Shown here: positions 25,258-34,186 of the stretch, piece by piece
Layout: each line of letters begins with the position of its first letter
How positions within the stretch are numbered: the first letter of the stretch is position 1
From: Kribbella rubisoli
Lineage (GTDB): Bacteria; Actinomycetota; Actinomycetes; Propionibacteriales; Kribbellaceae
Reading direction: 5' to 3'
Length of the DNA: 64,000 nt
NCBI RefSeq assembly: GCF_004217145.1
Contig: NZ_SHKR01000018.1
Location: 310,001 to 374,000, forward strand
Translations under genes and position numbers: made by a program
The notes under the pieces: model-generated
Seen by the model: the letters and a program-made list of their open reading frames with translations, nothing else
Database searches by the model: none
What the model was told of the DNA's origin: nothing

Positions 25258-25842
25258 ATGAACACGAACGAAACCACCAAGGGATCACTGGCCGGGACCC
25301 TCTCGAAGGCGCTCGTCTGGCGCGGCGTACTGGCGATCGCGATCGGAGCGATCTCGGTCATCTGGCCGAACGTCACCGTCGGCGCGCTGGTCATCCTCTT
25401 CGCGGTGTACGCCTTCATCGCGGCGGGCCTGGACGCAGCCCGTGCGTTCAGCGGCGACCGCGGCGGGTACGTCGTCGGGCACTTGCTGCTCTCGGTGCTG
25501 TCACTCGCGGCCGGCGTCATCGCGCTGATCTGGCCAGGTCCCACCGCCGTGGTCCTGACACTGATCGTCGGCTGGTGGGCGCTCTTCACCGGCCTGGTTG
25601 AAATCGCGATGGTCTTCACCAGCGGTCGCCGGGCCGGCGAACGGGCCTGGCTCATCCTGGCCGGGCTGGTGTCGGTCGCGTTCGCAGCCGCACTGTTCAT
25701 CCGGCCCGACCTCGGCGCGCTCTCGCTGGCGACGATCTTCGGCCTCTACAGCATCTTCTACGGCGTCAGCACGCTCGTGGTCGCCCGCGAGGGTCGCCAA
25801 CTGCAACGCACGACCCGGCGTGTCGCCGGGGCCGTTGCCTGA
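25258..25842 (+). CDS. HdeD-family membrane protein
   Basis: 194 residues with six hydrophobic segments in three pairs: VWRGVLAIAIGAISVIWPNV, VGALVILFAVYAFIAAGLDA, LLLSVLSLAAGVIALIWPGP, LTLIVGWWALFTGLVEIAMV, WLILAGLVSVAFAAALFIRP and IFGLYSIFYGVSTLVVA. Repeated IWP motifs end helices 1 and 3. This is the HdeD (DUF308) pattern, linked to acid and stress responses. ATG 25258 follows CGGAGTACGGAG. It is followed by a coiled-coil gene 52 bases later. Confidence 0.87.
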   Translation: MNTNETTKGSLAGTLSKALVWRGVLAIAIGAISVIWPNVTVGALVILFAVYAFIAAGLDAARAFSGDRGGYVVGHLLLSVLSLAAGVIALIWPGPTAVVLTLIVGWWALFTGLVEIAMVFTSGRRAGERAWLILAGLVSVAFAAALFIRPDLGALSLATIFGLYSIFYGVSTLVVAREGRQLQRTTRRVAGAVA

Positions 25843-25854
25843 ACCACCTCACCC

Positions 25855-25882
25855 CACCCCGACCCACCCCGACCCACCCCGA
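25855..25882. repeat. Short tandem repeat CCACCCCGAC
   Basis: Three near-identical units of the ten-base CCACCCCGAC lie between the HdeD-like gene and the coiled-coil gene, just before its GAAGGAG ribosome site. Confidence 0.6.
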
Positions 25883-25894
25883 AGGAGCAGAATC

Positions 25895-26311
25895 ATGAAC
25901 TACACCGAGTCTTTGGTAGCACTGCAGAAGAGTGTCGACGACACCGTCGACGAGATCCGGCAGGCCGCCGTGGAGGACCACGAGCACCTCGCCGCCCGCA
26001 TCGACAAGCACGAGTCGTCGGCTCGGCAGCGGTTGGACGACGTGAACGGCAAGCTCGACAGCAAGTGGAACCAGGTGAAAGCCGACGCGTCCGCCAAGAT
26101 GACCGATCTGAAGGCGAACATGGCACAACGCCGCAAGGTCCGCGACGCCGAGGTGGCCTCGTCGGACGCGGACTGGGCCGAGGCCGACGCCGCCTCCGCC
26201 GTCGACCTGGCCATCTGGGCAACCGACAACGCACGGAACTCGATCCTCGACGCGATCGATGCCCGCAACCACGCCGATGACCTGACCAAGCTGGCCGCGC
26301 AGCACGCATGA
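25895..26311 (+). CDS. Coiled-coil protein, window paralogue family
   Basis: 138 residues, helical throughout. A long heptad-like region (VALQKSVDDTVDEIRQAAVE, QRLDDVNGKLDSKWNQVKAD and AKMTDLKANMAQRRKVRDAE) is followed by the family signature SSDADWAEADAASAVDLAIW and ATDNARNSILDAIDARNHAD. The WxQxKADASAKMxDxKA and DADWAEADAA motifs recur at 41152 and 55106 and in the pseudogene at 3823. GAAGGAG precedes ATG 25895. The family is not recognised; a phasin-like or structural role is possible given the copy beside the PHA genes. Confidence 0.8.
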   Translation: MNYTESLVALQKSVDDTVDEIRQAAVEDHEHLAARIDKHESSARQRLDDVNGKLDSKWNQVKADASAKMTDLKANMAQRRKVRDAEVASSDADWAEADAASAVDLAIWATDNARNSILDAIDARNHADDLTKLAAQHA

Positions 26312-26326
26312 CCCCGTGGAAACCGT

Positions 26327-29134
26327 TTGGAGGCCGTGGTCGCCGACCACGGCCTCCGACGCGTCCGCCGGACCTATCATGACGACGTGGCTGTCCCGCC
26401 GGAACTGGTGCTGTGGGGGCGCTCGCGCGAACGCGAAGAGCTCGAGCGCGCGAGCGACTGCGTGCGGGGCGGCGAGAGCGCGGTACTGGTCATCCGCGGA
26501 GAAGCCGGCATCGGCAAGACCGAACTGATGCGGTACTGCGCCGCGCGGGCAACCGACTGCCGCGTCGCACAGATCGCCGGCATCGAGGGCGAGCTCGAGC
26601 TGCCGTTCGCCGCGCTGCATCAGCTCTGCGCCCCGCTGCTGACCGATCTCCCGCCGCTCCCCGAACCGCAGGAGCGTGCCCTTCGGATCGCCCTCGGGCT
26701 CGTCGACGGACGCGCTCCGGACCAGTTCCTGGTGGGTCTGGCCGTACTGAGCTCGCTCGCGGAGGTCGCCGCCAAGCAACCGCTCGTCTGTCTGATCGAC
26801 GACGCCCAGTGGCTGGACGAAGTCAGCTCCCGAGTACTCCGTTTCGTCGCCCGCCGGTTGCTGGCCGAGTCCGTGTTGCTGGTGTTCGCGATCCGCGAGG
26901 CGCCCGACGTACGGGCCTTCGGGGAGCTGCCGACCCTCACGCTCGAAGGGCTGAACCGCGACGACGCCCGGGACCTGCTGAACGCGATCGTGTCGGTCCA
27001 GCTGGACGCGAAGGTCCGGGACCGGATCGTCGCCGAGACCGGCGGAAACCCGCTCGCGCTGCTCGAGGTGCCGAGGTTGATGGCCGCGGCGGAGCTGGCC
27101 GGTGGTTTCGGCGTACCACCGACGGCCGCTGCCGGCCAGCTTCAGGACCTTTACATTCGCTGCTTCAATGCGCTGCCGGAACCGACGCGCCAACTGATGC
27201 TGCTGGCAGCGACCGATCCGACCGGAGACGCGACGTTGGTGTGGCGGGCCGCCCAGACGCTTGGGATCACCCGCGACGCCGCAGCTGCCGCCGCGGAGAA
27301 GGATCTGCTCGACATCCGTTCCCGGGTGCGGTTCCGGCATCCGTTGGTACGGTCGGCCGTCCAGGCGGCTGCCTCCCCGGCGGAACGTCGCGCGGCGCAC
27401 CTCGCCATCGCTTCGGCAACCGACGCCGAGACCGATCCGGACCGCCGGGTCTGGCATCTGGCCAGTGCGGCGGCCGAACCCGACGAGGAGCTGGCCGGAG
27501 AGCTGGAGCGTTCGGCGGACCGGGCACAAGGCCGCGCCGGGCTGGCGGCCGCCGCAGCGTTCCTCGAGCGATCGGCGTCGTTGACCCCAGACCGCAAGCT
27601 GCGGGCCGACAGGATCCTCGCGGCCGCGCACGCGCACCAGCACGCCGGTGCCTTCGATGTCGCGCGCGGCCTGCTCGCCGAGGCCGAGGCCACCGCGGTC
27701 GACGAGCGTCAGGGCGCGCTCGTCGACGTACTCCGAGGCCAGATCGACCGCGCGGCAGGGACCAGTGCGGAGGCACCGGCCCGCCTGCTCCGCGCCGCCC
27801 AGCGACTCGAGCCGCACGACGCCCGGCTCGCGCGGGACGCCTACCTCGACGCGGCCGTGGCTTCGATGGTGGCCGGTTCACTGGCCGGCCCCGGTGGGCG
27901 GCTGATCGACGTCGCACTGGCCGTCCCGCGGGCAGCCTCGGGTTCGGAACCGGGTGACTACATGCTCGAGGGTCTGGTGCAGTACGCCACCCTCGGCCCG
28001 TCGACGGCCGCTCCTACCCTCCGCCGAGGAGTGGACGCGTGTCTCCACGGCGAACTGTCGCCGGACCAGTGGCTGCACTGGGGCGGGCTCGCATCGATGG
28101 GCGCGCTGGACCTCGGGGACTACGAGACCTGGGCCAAGGTGAGCGCGCGACAGGCCGACGTGGCCCGATCGTCCGGCGCACTCGGTCCGCTCGTCGTCGC
28201 TGTCAGCCTTGAACGTCTGGTCGCCACCGTGGCGGGCGACTTGGACCGCGCGACATCGCTCGGCGTGGAGGAAGACGCGCTGAAGGACGCGACCGGCAGC
28301 AACAGAACGCCGTACGGCGCCTTGCTCGCGGCCGGCTACCGAGGCCGCCCGGATCCGGCGGCACGACTCCTCACGACAACCGCCGAGGAAGCCAGCGCCC
28401 GCGGCGAGGGCCTCGGGCGGCAACTCGCCGATCTGGCCACCGCAATCCTCAACAACGGTCTCGGTCGGTACTCCGTGGCACTGCCGGCAGCGCTCCGGGC
28501 ATCACAGGAGACCTACGCCGCCTGGGCCAGGTGGGCGCTCGGCGAACTCATCGAAGCCGCGGTCCACAGCGGCAAACCCGAACTCGCCGACGGCGCCCTG
28601 CAGCGACTGCGCGACTTGACCATGGAAGACTCCCATTGGTCCGCAGCAGTCGAAGCACGCTCCAAAGCCCTTCTCAGCAAGGGAGCCGCGGCCGAGTCGT
28701 GCTATCTCGACTCCATCGATCACTTCGCCCGCACACCCTTGCGCCCCGAGCTGGCCCGAACCCACCTCCTGTACGGCGAATGGCTACGCCGCGCCGACCG
28801 ACGCCTCGACGCCCGCGACCAACTCCGCACCGCCCACGCCCTCCTCACCGACATCGGCACCGAAGCCTTCGCCGAACGGGCCCGCCACGAGCTCCTCGCC
28901 GTAGGCGACTCCGTCCGCCGCCGCAAACCCGAATCCCACCACGACCTCACCGCCCAAGAACTCCACATTGCCCGCCTCGCCCGCACCGGCCGAACCAACG
29001 CCGAAATAGGCGAGGAACTCTTCCTCAGCGCCCGAACCGTCGAATGGCACCTCCGCAAGGTCTTCACCAAACTCCAGATAACCTCCCGCAAAGACCTCCA
29101 AGACACCTTGCCCTCGCGCTCCAAGCAACTCTGA
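26327..29134 (+). CDS. LuxR-family LAL-type transcriptional regulator
   Basis: 935 residues from ATG 26327; a GTG at 26387 (VAVPPELVLWGRSRE) is a plausible shorter start. Walker A is GEAGIGKTELM and Walker B LVCLIDDAQWLD; the middle is a helical repeat region. The C-terminal LuxR helix-turn-helix is DLTAQELHIARLARTGRTNA, GEELFLSARTVEWHLRKVFT and KLQITSRKDL. It is closely similar in layout to the regulators at 18148 and 35743. It starts 15 bases after the coiled-coil gene, so the HdeD-like, coiled-coil and LAL genes may form one unit. Confidence 0.9.
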   Translation: MEAVVADHGLRRVRRTYHDDVAVPPELVLWGRSREREELERASDCVRGGESAVLVIRGEAGIGKTELMRYCAARATDCRVAQIAGIEGELELPFAALHQLCAPLLTDLPPLPEPQERALRIALGLVDGRAPDQFLVGLAVLSSLAEVAAKQPLVCLIDDAQWLDEVSSRVLRFVARRLLAESVLLVFAIREAPDVRAFGELPTLTLEGLNRDDARDLLNAIVSVQLDAKVRDRIVAETGGNPLALLEVPRLMAAAELAGGFGVPPTAAAGQLQDLYIRCFNALPEPTRQLMLLAATDPTGDATLVWRAAQTLGITRDAAAAAAEKDLLDIRSRVRFRHPLVRSAVQAAASPAERRAAHLAIASATDAETDPDRRVWHLASAAAEPDEELAGELERSADRAQGRAGLAAAAAFLERSASLTPDRKLRADRILAAAHAHQHAGAFDVARGLLAEAEATAVDERQGALVDVLRGQIDRAAGTSAEAPARLLRAAQRLEPHDARLARDAYLDAAVASMVAGSLAGPGGRLIDVALAVPRAASGSEPGDYMLEGLVQYATLGPSTAAPTLRRGVDACLHGELSPDQWLHWGGLASMGALDLGDYETWAKVSARQADVARSSGALGPLVVAVSLERLVATVAGDLDRATSLGVEEDALKDATGSNRTPYGALLAAGYRGRPDPAARLLTTTAEEASARGEGLGRQLADLATAILNNGLGRYSVALPAALRASQETYAAWARWALGELIEAAVHSGKPELADGALQRLRDLTMEDSHWSAAVEARSKALLSKGAAAESCYLDSIDHFARTPLRPELARTHLLYGEWLRRADRRLDARDQLRTAHALLTDIGTEAFAERARHELLAVGDSVRRRKPESHHDLTAQELHIARLARTGRTNAEIGEELFLSARTVEWHLRKVFTKLQITSRKDLQDTLPSRSKQL

Positions 29135-29637
29135 CCGCCGGCACACCGTCATCTAGGGCATCGCCCCGCGATTTAGACACTCCCGCCCAGAAGCAAGCAG
29201 CGCCTCGGCAGGGCCTTGTTCTTGTTCACCGCAAGGCGCAGGCGGCCGAGACCGTCGTCGGGAGGCGGGCGACCTCGTCGCGACGGGGCAGCAGAACAAG
29301 ATGTGCACTTTTGGTCAATGACGACCGTGGCGTGTTGCGGTCAACTCCCTCGGAGCTAGCTTCTGGGATAGCGCTATCTGGCAAGTGCCGGCTGCCACTG
29401 CGCAGCGGTCGCCGCGTCATACGGTCTGGTGAAATCACAGGCGGTGGAAGTTCCACGCCGTCCGGCTCCGGCACGAGCCGCTCGTGGCCCCCACCCGTGG
29501 CTCCCAGACTGTCAGCTGTCCGCATTCCCGAGAATGGGGAAGCAGTCTTGCATCCCCTCGGTCGAGCGGTGGAGCGGCTCGGGAAGCCGGTACGGCTCCC
29601 CGAGCCCCTGATTGGTCTTTCCGGTTATCGTCCAGGG
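29135..29637. other. Intergenic stretch without a supported gene
   Basis: About 500 bases between the convergent LAL gene and the tannase-like gene. No frame looks like protein. It holds a 12-base palindrome GATAGCGCTATC at 29367-29378 and the hairpin listed at 29578. Confidence 0.6.
29578..29604 (-). terminator. Strong hairpin after the tannase-like gene
   Basis: Arms CTCGGGAAGCCG and CGGCTCCCCGAG around GTA pair at 11 of 12 positions. It starts 34 bases beyond the stop of the gene at 29638 and has no clear U tract. Confidence 0.55.
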
Positions 29638-31293
29638 CTATCGGCACGCGAAGCTCGACGCCTCGGTCGTCGGACCTTGCCCGGTATAGGCGGCCACCTT
29701 CGGGTACATGCAGATCGGCCGTGTCGCCACGACGGCGCCCGTGCTCGGATCACGAATGACACCATCGAGAGACTTCGGTGCCCTGCCGTTCTCGACCCAA
29801 TCCACGAGCTTGCTCAGCGCGTTGGCCGGCTGTGCCCCTGGTCCGCCACCGCAGTGGGCCATGCCTGGCGCGAGGAACACTCGCGCGAAGTCGGCCGTAG
29901 CCTTCTGGTCGCCAATCAACCGCTGCACGCGCTGGTAGTAATTGACCGTTCCCTCCGTGAAGATCAACTGGTCGGCCAGCCCGTGGTAGACGAGGAGCTT
30001 TCCGCCCGCCTTCTTGAGGCCACGAAGATCAGGGTTGTCCGTACCCATCACGTCCCCGAACAGGTCGACCGACTGCCGGAACAACTGGTCGAAGCGGGCG
30101 TGCGTCGTGGTCGTCCAATCCCAGGTGCCCCGCGGGACGGGCGGATTCTGCTGGACCCATGTCCCGAGATACTCCAGGACGAGCGGGAACGGTGCGCCGA
30201 TCGTCTGGCCATTCGCGGTGACCGTGTTGCCGATGCCGGCGAAGCTCGCACCGGGTTCGAGCCCGTACCACAGGAATTTCCCGGTGGTGCTCCGCGCTCC
30301 TTGCCAGATCTTCGCGACAACCCGCGCATCGGTCGCGGTGATCGTCCCGCAAGGCGTACTGATCCCGATCAGCGATCGAGGGTCGAACCTGCAGGCGGCC
30401 GGATCGCCGATCACGCCGTCCACGACCCTGTCCCCAAGCGAGTCACACGCCTGGATAGCCGCGGTCTGGAACGCAGCGAACTTGCACTGCGGCAGGAAGT
30501 CGCCAGACTGCAGCATGACCAGCTGCGGCCAGAGCGAGGCCGGGACGTACTTCTGCCAGTTGATCGCCGGCGCGCCAGCAAGGATCCCGTCGAAGTCCGA
30601 CGGATAGCGCTGCGCCTCCGCGAGGCCCTGGCGGCCGCCCGTGGAGCAACCGTTCCAATAGGAGAACGCCGCCATGGATCCGTAGTAGGCAGCGGTCACC
30701 GCCTTGCCCACAACGGCCAGGTCATGGACGCCGCGGTAAGCGAAGTCCTTGATCAGCGTCCAGTTGAGCTGGCGCGTGCTGTCGAGCGCGAACGAACCGT
30801 CGAAGGGGTTGCCGGACTTGTTGCCCGCATCGGTGACGGCCGCGGCGTATCCGGCGTCCACGGCACCCGCCATGAAGTAAGGGTGACCGGCGAGGAACGC
30901 GCTCCCACCGACGCCCTGGAAGCGGCCATTCCAGCCGCTGATGGGCATCCAGACGTCGACGCCGATCTGATCGTTCGCTCCAGGAGTCGTGACGATGGCA
31001 TGGACGCGGCACGCCGCGACGATCGGCATCGGGGGGAGGCCCAGGCCCGGAATGGGTGGCTGAAGCGTTTCCGCGGGCGCGTCGGCGGCGCTGGTGATGG
31101 TCGTGTTCGGTAGTGACAGCGCGGTCAGGCTGGCGCACGAGCGCGGTGCGGCCGGCGCGCCCGAGGCCGATCGCGAGGCAGCGGCCAATCCGGCCGTTGG
31201 CATAGACAGCACGACGGCCAGCGCCGCGGCCACCGGAATCACGGCGACCGCGAAGCGAGGCCGATGGGCAAGCCCAATCAACTTCGGCAGCAT
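29638..31293 (-). CDS. Secreted tannase/feruloyl esterase family protein
   Basis: 551 residues. The N-terminus has a basic region then FAVAVIPVAAALAVVLSMPT with Ala-rich cleavage sites, a Sec signal peptide. Tannase-family marks are ISGWNGRFQGVGGSAFLAG, the nucleophile SYWNGCSTGGRQGLAEAQRY (C-S-T-G-G), AGAPAINW, the acid in VYHGLADQLIF and the His in APGMAHCGGGPG. The Cys next to the Ser and the Cys near the His fit the family's disulphide. It should hydrolyse aromatic esters outside the cell. ATG 31293 follows GGGAGG. A LacI remnant and a tandem repeat lie upstream. Confidence 0.9.
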   Translation of the reverse strand: MLPKLIGLAHRPRFAVAVIPVAAALAVVLSMPTAGLAAASRSASGAPAAPRSCASLTALSLPNTTITSAADAPAETLQPPIPGLGLPPMPIVAACRVHAIVTTPGANDQIGVDVWMPISGWNGRFQGVGGSAFLAGHPYFMAGAVDAGYAAAVTDAGNKSGNPFDGSFALDSTRQLNWTLIKDFAYRGVHDLAVVGKAVTAAYYGSMAAFSYWNGCSTGGRQGLAEAQRYPSDFDGILAGAPAINWQKYVPASLWPQLVMLQSGDFLPQCKFAAFQTAAIQACDSLGDRVVDGVIGDPAACRFDPRSLIGISTPCGTITATDARVVAKIWQGARSTTGKFLWYGLEPGASFAGIGNTVTANGQTIGAPFPLVLEYLGTWVQQNPPVPRGTWDWTTTTHARFDQLFRQSVDLFGDVMGTDNPDLRGLKKAGGKLLVYHGLADQLIFTEGTVNYYQRVQRLIGDQKATADFARVFLAPGMAHCGGGPGAQPANALSKLVDWVENGRAPKSLDGVIRDPSTGAVVATRPICMYPKVAAYTGQGPTTEASSFACR

Positions 31294-31361
31294 AGGAACC
31301 TCCCGGGCTCGGTTGTACCCAGAGCGTGCTTGCCCTCCTCGGCACATCGCGCCAGGGGGAT

Positions 31362-31424
31362 GCCCTGGTCTGGGATGCCCAGTCACGTGCATCGCCCTGG
31401 TCTGGGATGCCCAGTCACGTGCAT
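31362..31424. repeat. Two tandem 31-base repeats upstream of the tannase-like gene
   Basis: Identical 31-base units at 31362-31392 and 31394-31424 are separated by one base. Each contains CTGGGATGCCCAG, a near palindrome, and CACGTG. They lie 69-131 bases upstream of ATG 31293 and just before a truncated LacI gene, a fitting place for a sugar- or aromatic-responsive operator. Confidence 0.8.
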
Positions 31425-31472
31425 AGTGCCGCCAGCGCGGCGTCGCGGGGTGGCGCGCGCCGGTCCCACCTG

Positions 31473-32042
31473 GACCTGCCCGACCCCGAGGTCCCCAGCG
31501 TCGGCGCGATCACCTGGTCGGGCGGGCTCGCCGCCACCCGACACCTGCAGGAACAGGGACACCGCCGGATCGCCGTGATCGGCGGTCCCCAGCACCTGCT
31601 CTGCAGCCGGGCCCGGATCGACGGCTACCGCGCGGCTCTCGACGCCGCGGGAGTCCCCATCGACCCGGAGCTGATCGGGTACGGCGACTTCCACCACATC
31701 GGCGGGTACGAGCGGGCCCGGCACCTGCTCGCGCTCCCCGATCCGCCGACCGCTGTCTTCGCCGGCAGCGACGAGCAGGCCTTCGGCGTGGTCGAGGCGG
31801 CTCGCGTCGCCGGCATCGACGTGCCGCGCGACCTCAGCGTCGTCGGGTTCGACGACCTGCCGATGTCCCGCTGGGCCTCGCCGCCGCTGACCACGATGCG
31901 GCAACCGCTGGCCGAGATGGGCCGGGTGAACACGCAGATGCTGGCCTCGTTGATGGCCGGGAAGCCTCTCGACTCGACCCGCGTCGAGCTCGCCACCACC
32001 CTGATCGTCCGGTCGTCGACGGCGCCGCCTCCTTCGCGCTGA
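31473..32042 (+). pseudogene. LacI-family regulator remnant without its DNA-binding domain
   Basis: About 190 codons encode the C-terminal ligand-binding half: EVPSVGAITWSGGLAATRHL, HRRIAVIGGPQHLLCSRARI, FAGSDEQAFGVVEAARVAGI and LSVVGFDDLPMSRWASPPLT. The helix-turn-helix and first subdomain are absent; sequence before DLPDPEV at 31473 is not LacI-like. No start codon with a ribosome site is present. It could once have regulated the divergent tannase-like gene. Confidence 0.8.
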
Positions 32043-32059
32043 GGGACGTCGGAATCCGT

Positions 32060-32392
32060 TGCACAGCAACAGGTTGCGACCGCGGCTCCGACATCGACCA
32101 CGTCGTCATCGGCCCTGGCGGGGTGTGGACGCTGAACACCAAGACCCACCCGGGCAAGAGCGTCTGGGTCGGCAAGCACCAGATCCGGGTAGACGGCCAC
32201 CGGACCGACTACCTGCGCAACTCTCGGCATGAGGCCGACCGCGCGAGTCGACTACTCACCGACGCCTGCGGGTTCCCCGTGTTCGTGAAGGGCACGCTGG
32301 GGTTCCTGACCGGCACCCTCATCCCGGACGTCACCATCAAGCAGGCACCCGAGGACGTCGCTATCTTGGATCGGATGGACATCCCGGCTCCT
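32060..32392 (+). pseudogene. NERD-domain protein remnant
   Basis: The frame reads GSDIDHVVIGPGGVWTLNTK, VDGHRTDYLRNSRHEADRAS and LLTDACGFPVFVKG, typical of NERD (nuclease-related) domains, where IDHVVIGPGGVW and NTK are conserved. The N-terminal start and the region after DVAILDRMDIP are missing, and the sequence runs on into unrelated residues. The neighbours on both sides are also broken. Confidence 0.7.
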
Positions 32393-32446
32393 CGCGGGGC
32401 CATGGGCCGACGTTCGCCTGCCCGGAGCTCCGTCGCGCCCGTGGAG

Positions 32447-32456
32447 CCCCTGGTCC
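32447..32456 (-). promoter_or_regulatory. Inverted GGACCAGGGG element
   Basis: CCCCTGGTCC at 32447 is the reverse complement of the GGACCAGGGG element at 25142. It lies about 40 bases before the first recognisable codons of the broken hydrolase. Confidence 0.35.
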
Positions 32457-32495
32457 ATGCCCTGGTGCGATCACGGACCGGGGGGAGGCCAGGGG

Positions 32496-33241
32496 ATGCC
32501 CTCCCTGCCGCGGGACTTCCAGGTGGTGGCGGTCGACCAGCGCGGGATCGGGTTGTCCGACAAGCCCGAGGACGGCTACGACACCGCCACGCTGGCCAAC
32601 GACATGGTCGCGGCGATGGACGCGCTCGGTCACGAGCGGTTTGCCGTCGTCGGCTGCGACACGGGACTCCTGATCGCCTACGCCGTGGCCGCGGACCACC
32701 CCGACCGGGTCGACCACCTGGTGGTGGGCGAGGCGCCGATCCCCGGCGTGTCGCCCCCCGCCGCTGTTCCTGCCCGACCAGGTCAAGGCCCGGCTCTGGC
32801 ACATCCCGTTCAACCAGCAGGACACCGTGAACGAGCAGCTCGTCACCGGGCGGGAGGACATCTTCTTCGGGGCCGATTCTTCGGGGCCGAGTTTTCCGCG
32901 GCGGCCGGGAAGGAGAAGCTCCCCGACGACGCCGTCCGGTACTACGTCGACACGCTCGAGACCAGCCCCGAGCACCTGCGCGGGAGCTTCCAGATGTACC
33001 GCGGGTTGAACGCCAGCGCGGCCCAGAACGAGCAGCGCGCGAACACGCGGCTGACGATGCCGGTCCTGGCGCTCGCCGGCGCGGAGAGCAGCGGCAGCCT
33101 GGTCGAAGACACGATGGAGCTCATCGCCGATGACGTCCAGAGCCGCATCTTCGACACCGGTCACTGGATCGCCGAGCAGGCCCCGATCAGATGCTTGAGG
33201 CGCTCACCGGCTTCCTGTCCCCGACGCGGGTGTCCGCGTGA
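32496..33241 (+). pseudogene. Alpha/beta hydrolase remnant with a 14-base tandem duplication
   Basis: The reading FQVVAVDQRGIGLSDKPEDG and FAVVGCDTGLLIAYAVAADH shows an epoxide-hydrolase-like core with Asp at the elbow. The first 50 or so residues are missing. A one-base change near 32758 is needed to reach PLFLPDQVKARLWHIPFNQQ. The 14 bases TTCTTCGGGGCCGA then occur twice in tandem (32863-32876 and 32877-32890) and shift the frame again before FSAAAGKEKLPDDAVRYYVD. A further deletion near 33185 is needed for DQMLEALTGFLSPTRVSA and the TGA at 33239, which overlaps the GTG of the next gene. Confidence 0.85.
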
Positions 33242-34052
33242 ATACCTCCCTCCAGGCAGGGATCAAGCCGCAGTTCCAGACCATCGACGGGCTGAGACTC
33301 CGATACGCCGACAGCGGCGGCTGGTCAGACCAGACAGTCCTGTGCACGAGTCCCTGGCCCGAGAGCCTGTACGCGTTTGCGCCGATCTGGGAGAACCTGA
33401 CCGACCACACCCGGGTGTTCGCCGTCGACCCGCCCGGGTTCGGCGGATCCGAACGCCGCGAGGACCTTCTGTCCCCGCGGGCCATGGGGAAGTTCCTGGC
33501 TCGCCTCGTCGCCGAGGCCGCTCTGCCGAGCCCCCACATCGTCGCCCCGGACGTCGGAACCTCGGCCGCGCTGTTCGCACCGGCGGCGCACCCCGATCTG
33601 TTCTCGACCGTGATCGCGGGGCACCGGCGGAGCCGCGGTACCGATCCAGCTCGGTGAGCCGCTCGCGCCCTGGGTGCTCGACCCCGACTTCGAGAAGTAC
33701 CGCCAGATGGACGCGGGCGAGGTCGTGGGCGCGGCCCTCGACACGATCGAGGGTGGCCTGCCCGAGGACATTCGCGCCGACTACCTGGACTGCTACGCCG
33801 GGACCGTTCGCGGAGCCGATGCGCTACGTCCGCTGCTACCCCCAGGAGCTGCCGGTGCTGGCCGAGCTGCTGCCCCAGATCTCGACGCTGGTCACGATCA
33901 TCGAGGGTGTCCGGGACCGCGTCGTCCCGCTCGCGAACGCGCAGTTCCTCGACGAGCGGCTGCCCACGAGCCATTTCGTGGTCATCGACGCGGGCCACTT
34001 CGTCCGGGAAGAGGCGCCGGCGGAGTACGCGGCGGCCCTCGGGGCGAGCTGA
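33238..34052 (+). pseudogene. Decayed alpha/beta hydrolase, paralogue of 21719-22528
   Basis: GTG 33238 opens a protein that matches the intact hydrolase at 21719-22528 along its length (VLCTSPWPESLYAF, PPGFGGSERREDLLSPRAMG and IVAPDVGTSAALFAPAAHP). A one-base change near 33620 closes the frame at 33657; the next frame carries QLGEPLAPWVLDPDFEKYRQ. A second change near 33803 leads to MRYVRCYPQELPVLAELLPQ and HFVVIDAGHFVREEAPAEYA. Two frame shifts inactivate it. It overlaps the preceding broken hydrolase by GTGA, so they were once coupled. Confidence 0.88.
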
Positions 34053-34077
34053 TGGCGGGCTTCGCGCGTGAACCCGG

Positions 34078-34087
34078 GGACCAGGGA
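34078..34087 (+). promoter_or_regulatory. GGACCAGGGA element upstream of the SDR gene
   Basis: GGACCAGGGA within GGGGACCAGGGACCCC lies 100 bases before the SDR start at 34187. It is one of five GGACCAGGG copies. Confidence 0.4.
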
Positions 34088-34186
34088 CCCCGCCCGGGAG
34101 GTCACGGGCGCGAAGGAGGGGCAGGACGCGGAGCCTGATGGAGATCGCGAAACGTAGGACCAACCCCGAGGCCGAAAGGACCCATC

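Noticed and set aside
25766-27817. Long open minus-strand frame of over 680 codons
   Set aside because: It lies opposite the coiled-coil gene and LAL regulator, which have clear motifs and ribosome sites; the frame itself matches nothing recognisable.
29367-29378. Palindrome GATAGCGCTATC in an intergenic stretch
   Set aside because: Only 12 bases long and not near a gene start on either side; both flanking genes end here.
28531-31113. Very long open plus-strand frame of over 800 codons
   Set aside because: It is antisense or out of frame to the LAL regulator and the tannase-like gene, has low-complexity Arg/Pro/Ser content and no motifs. It is an effect of high GC.
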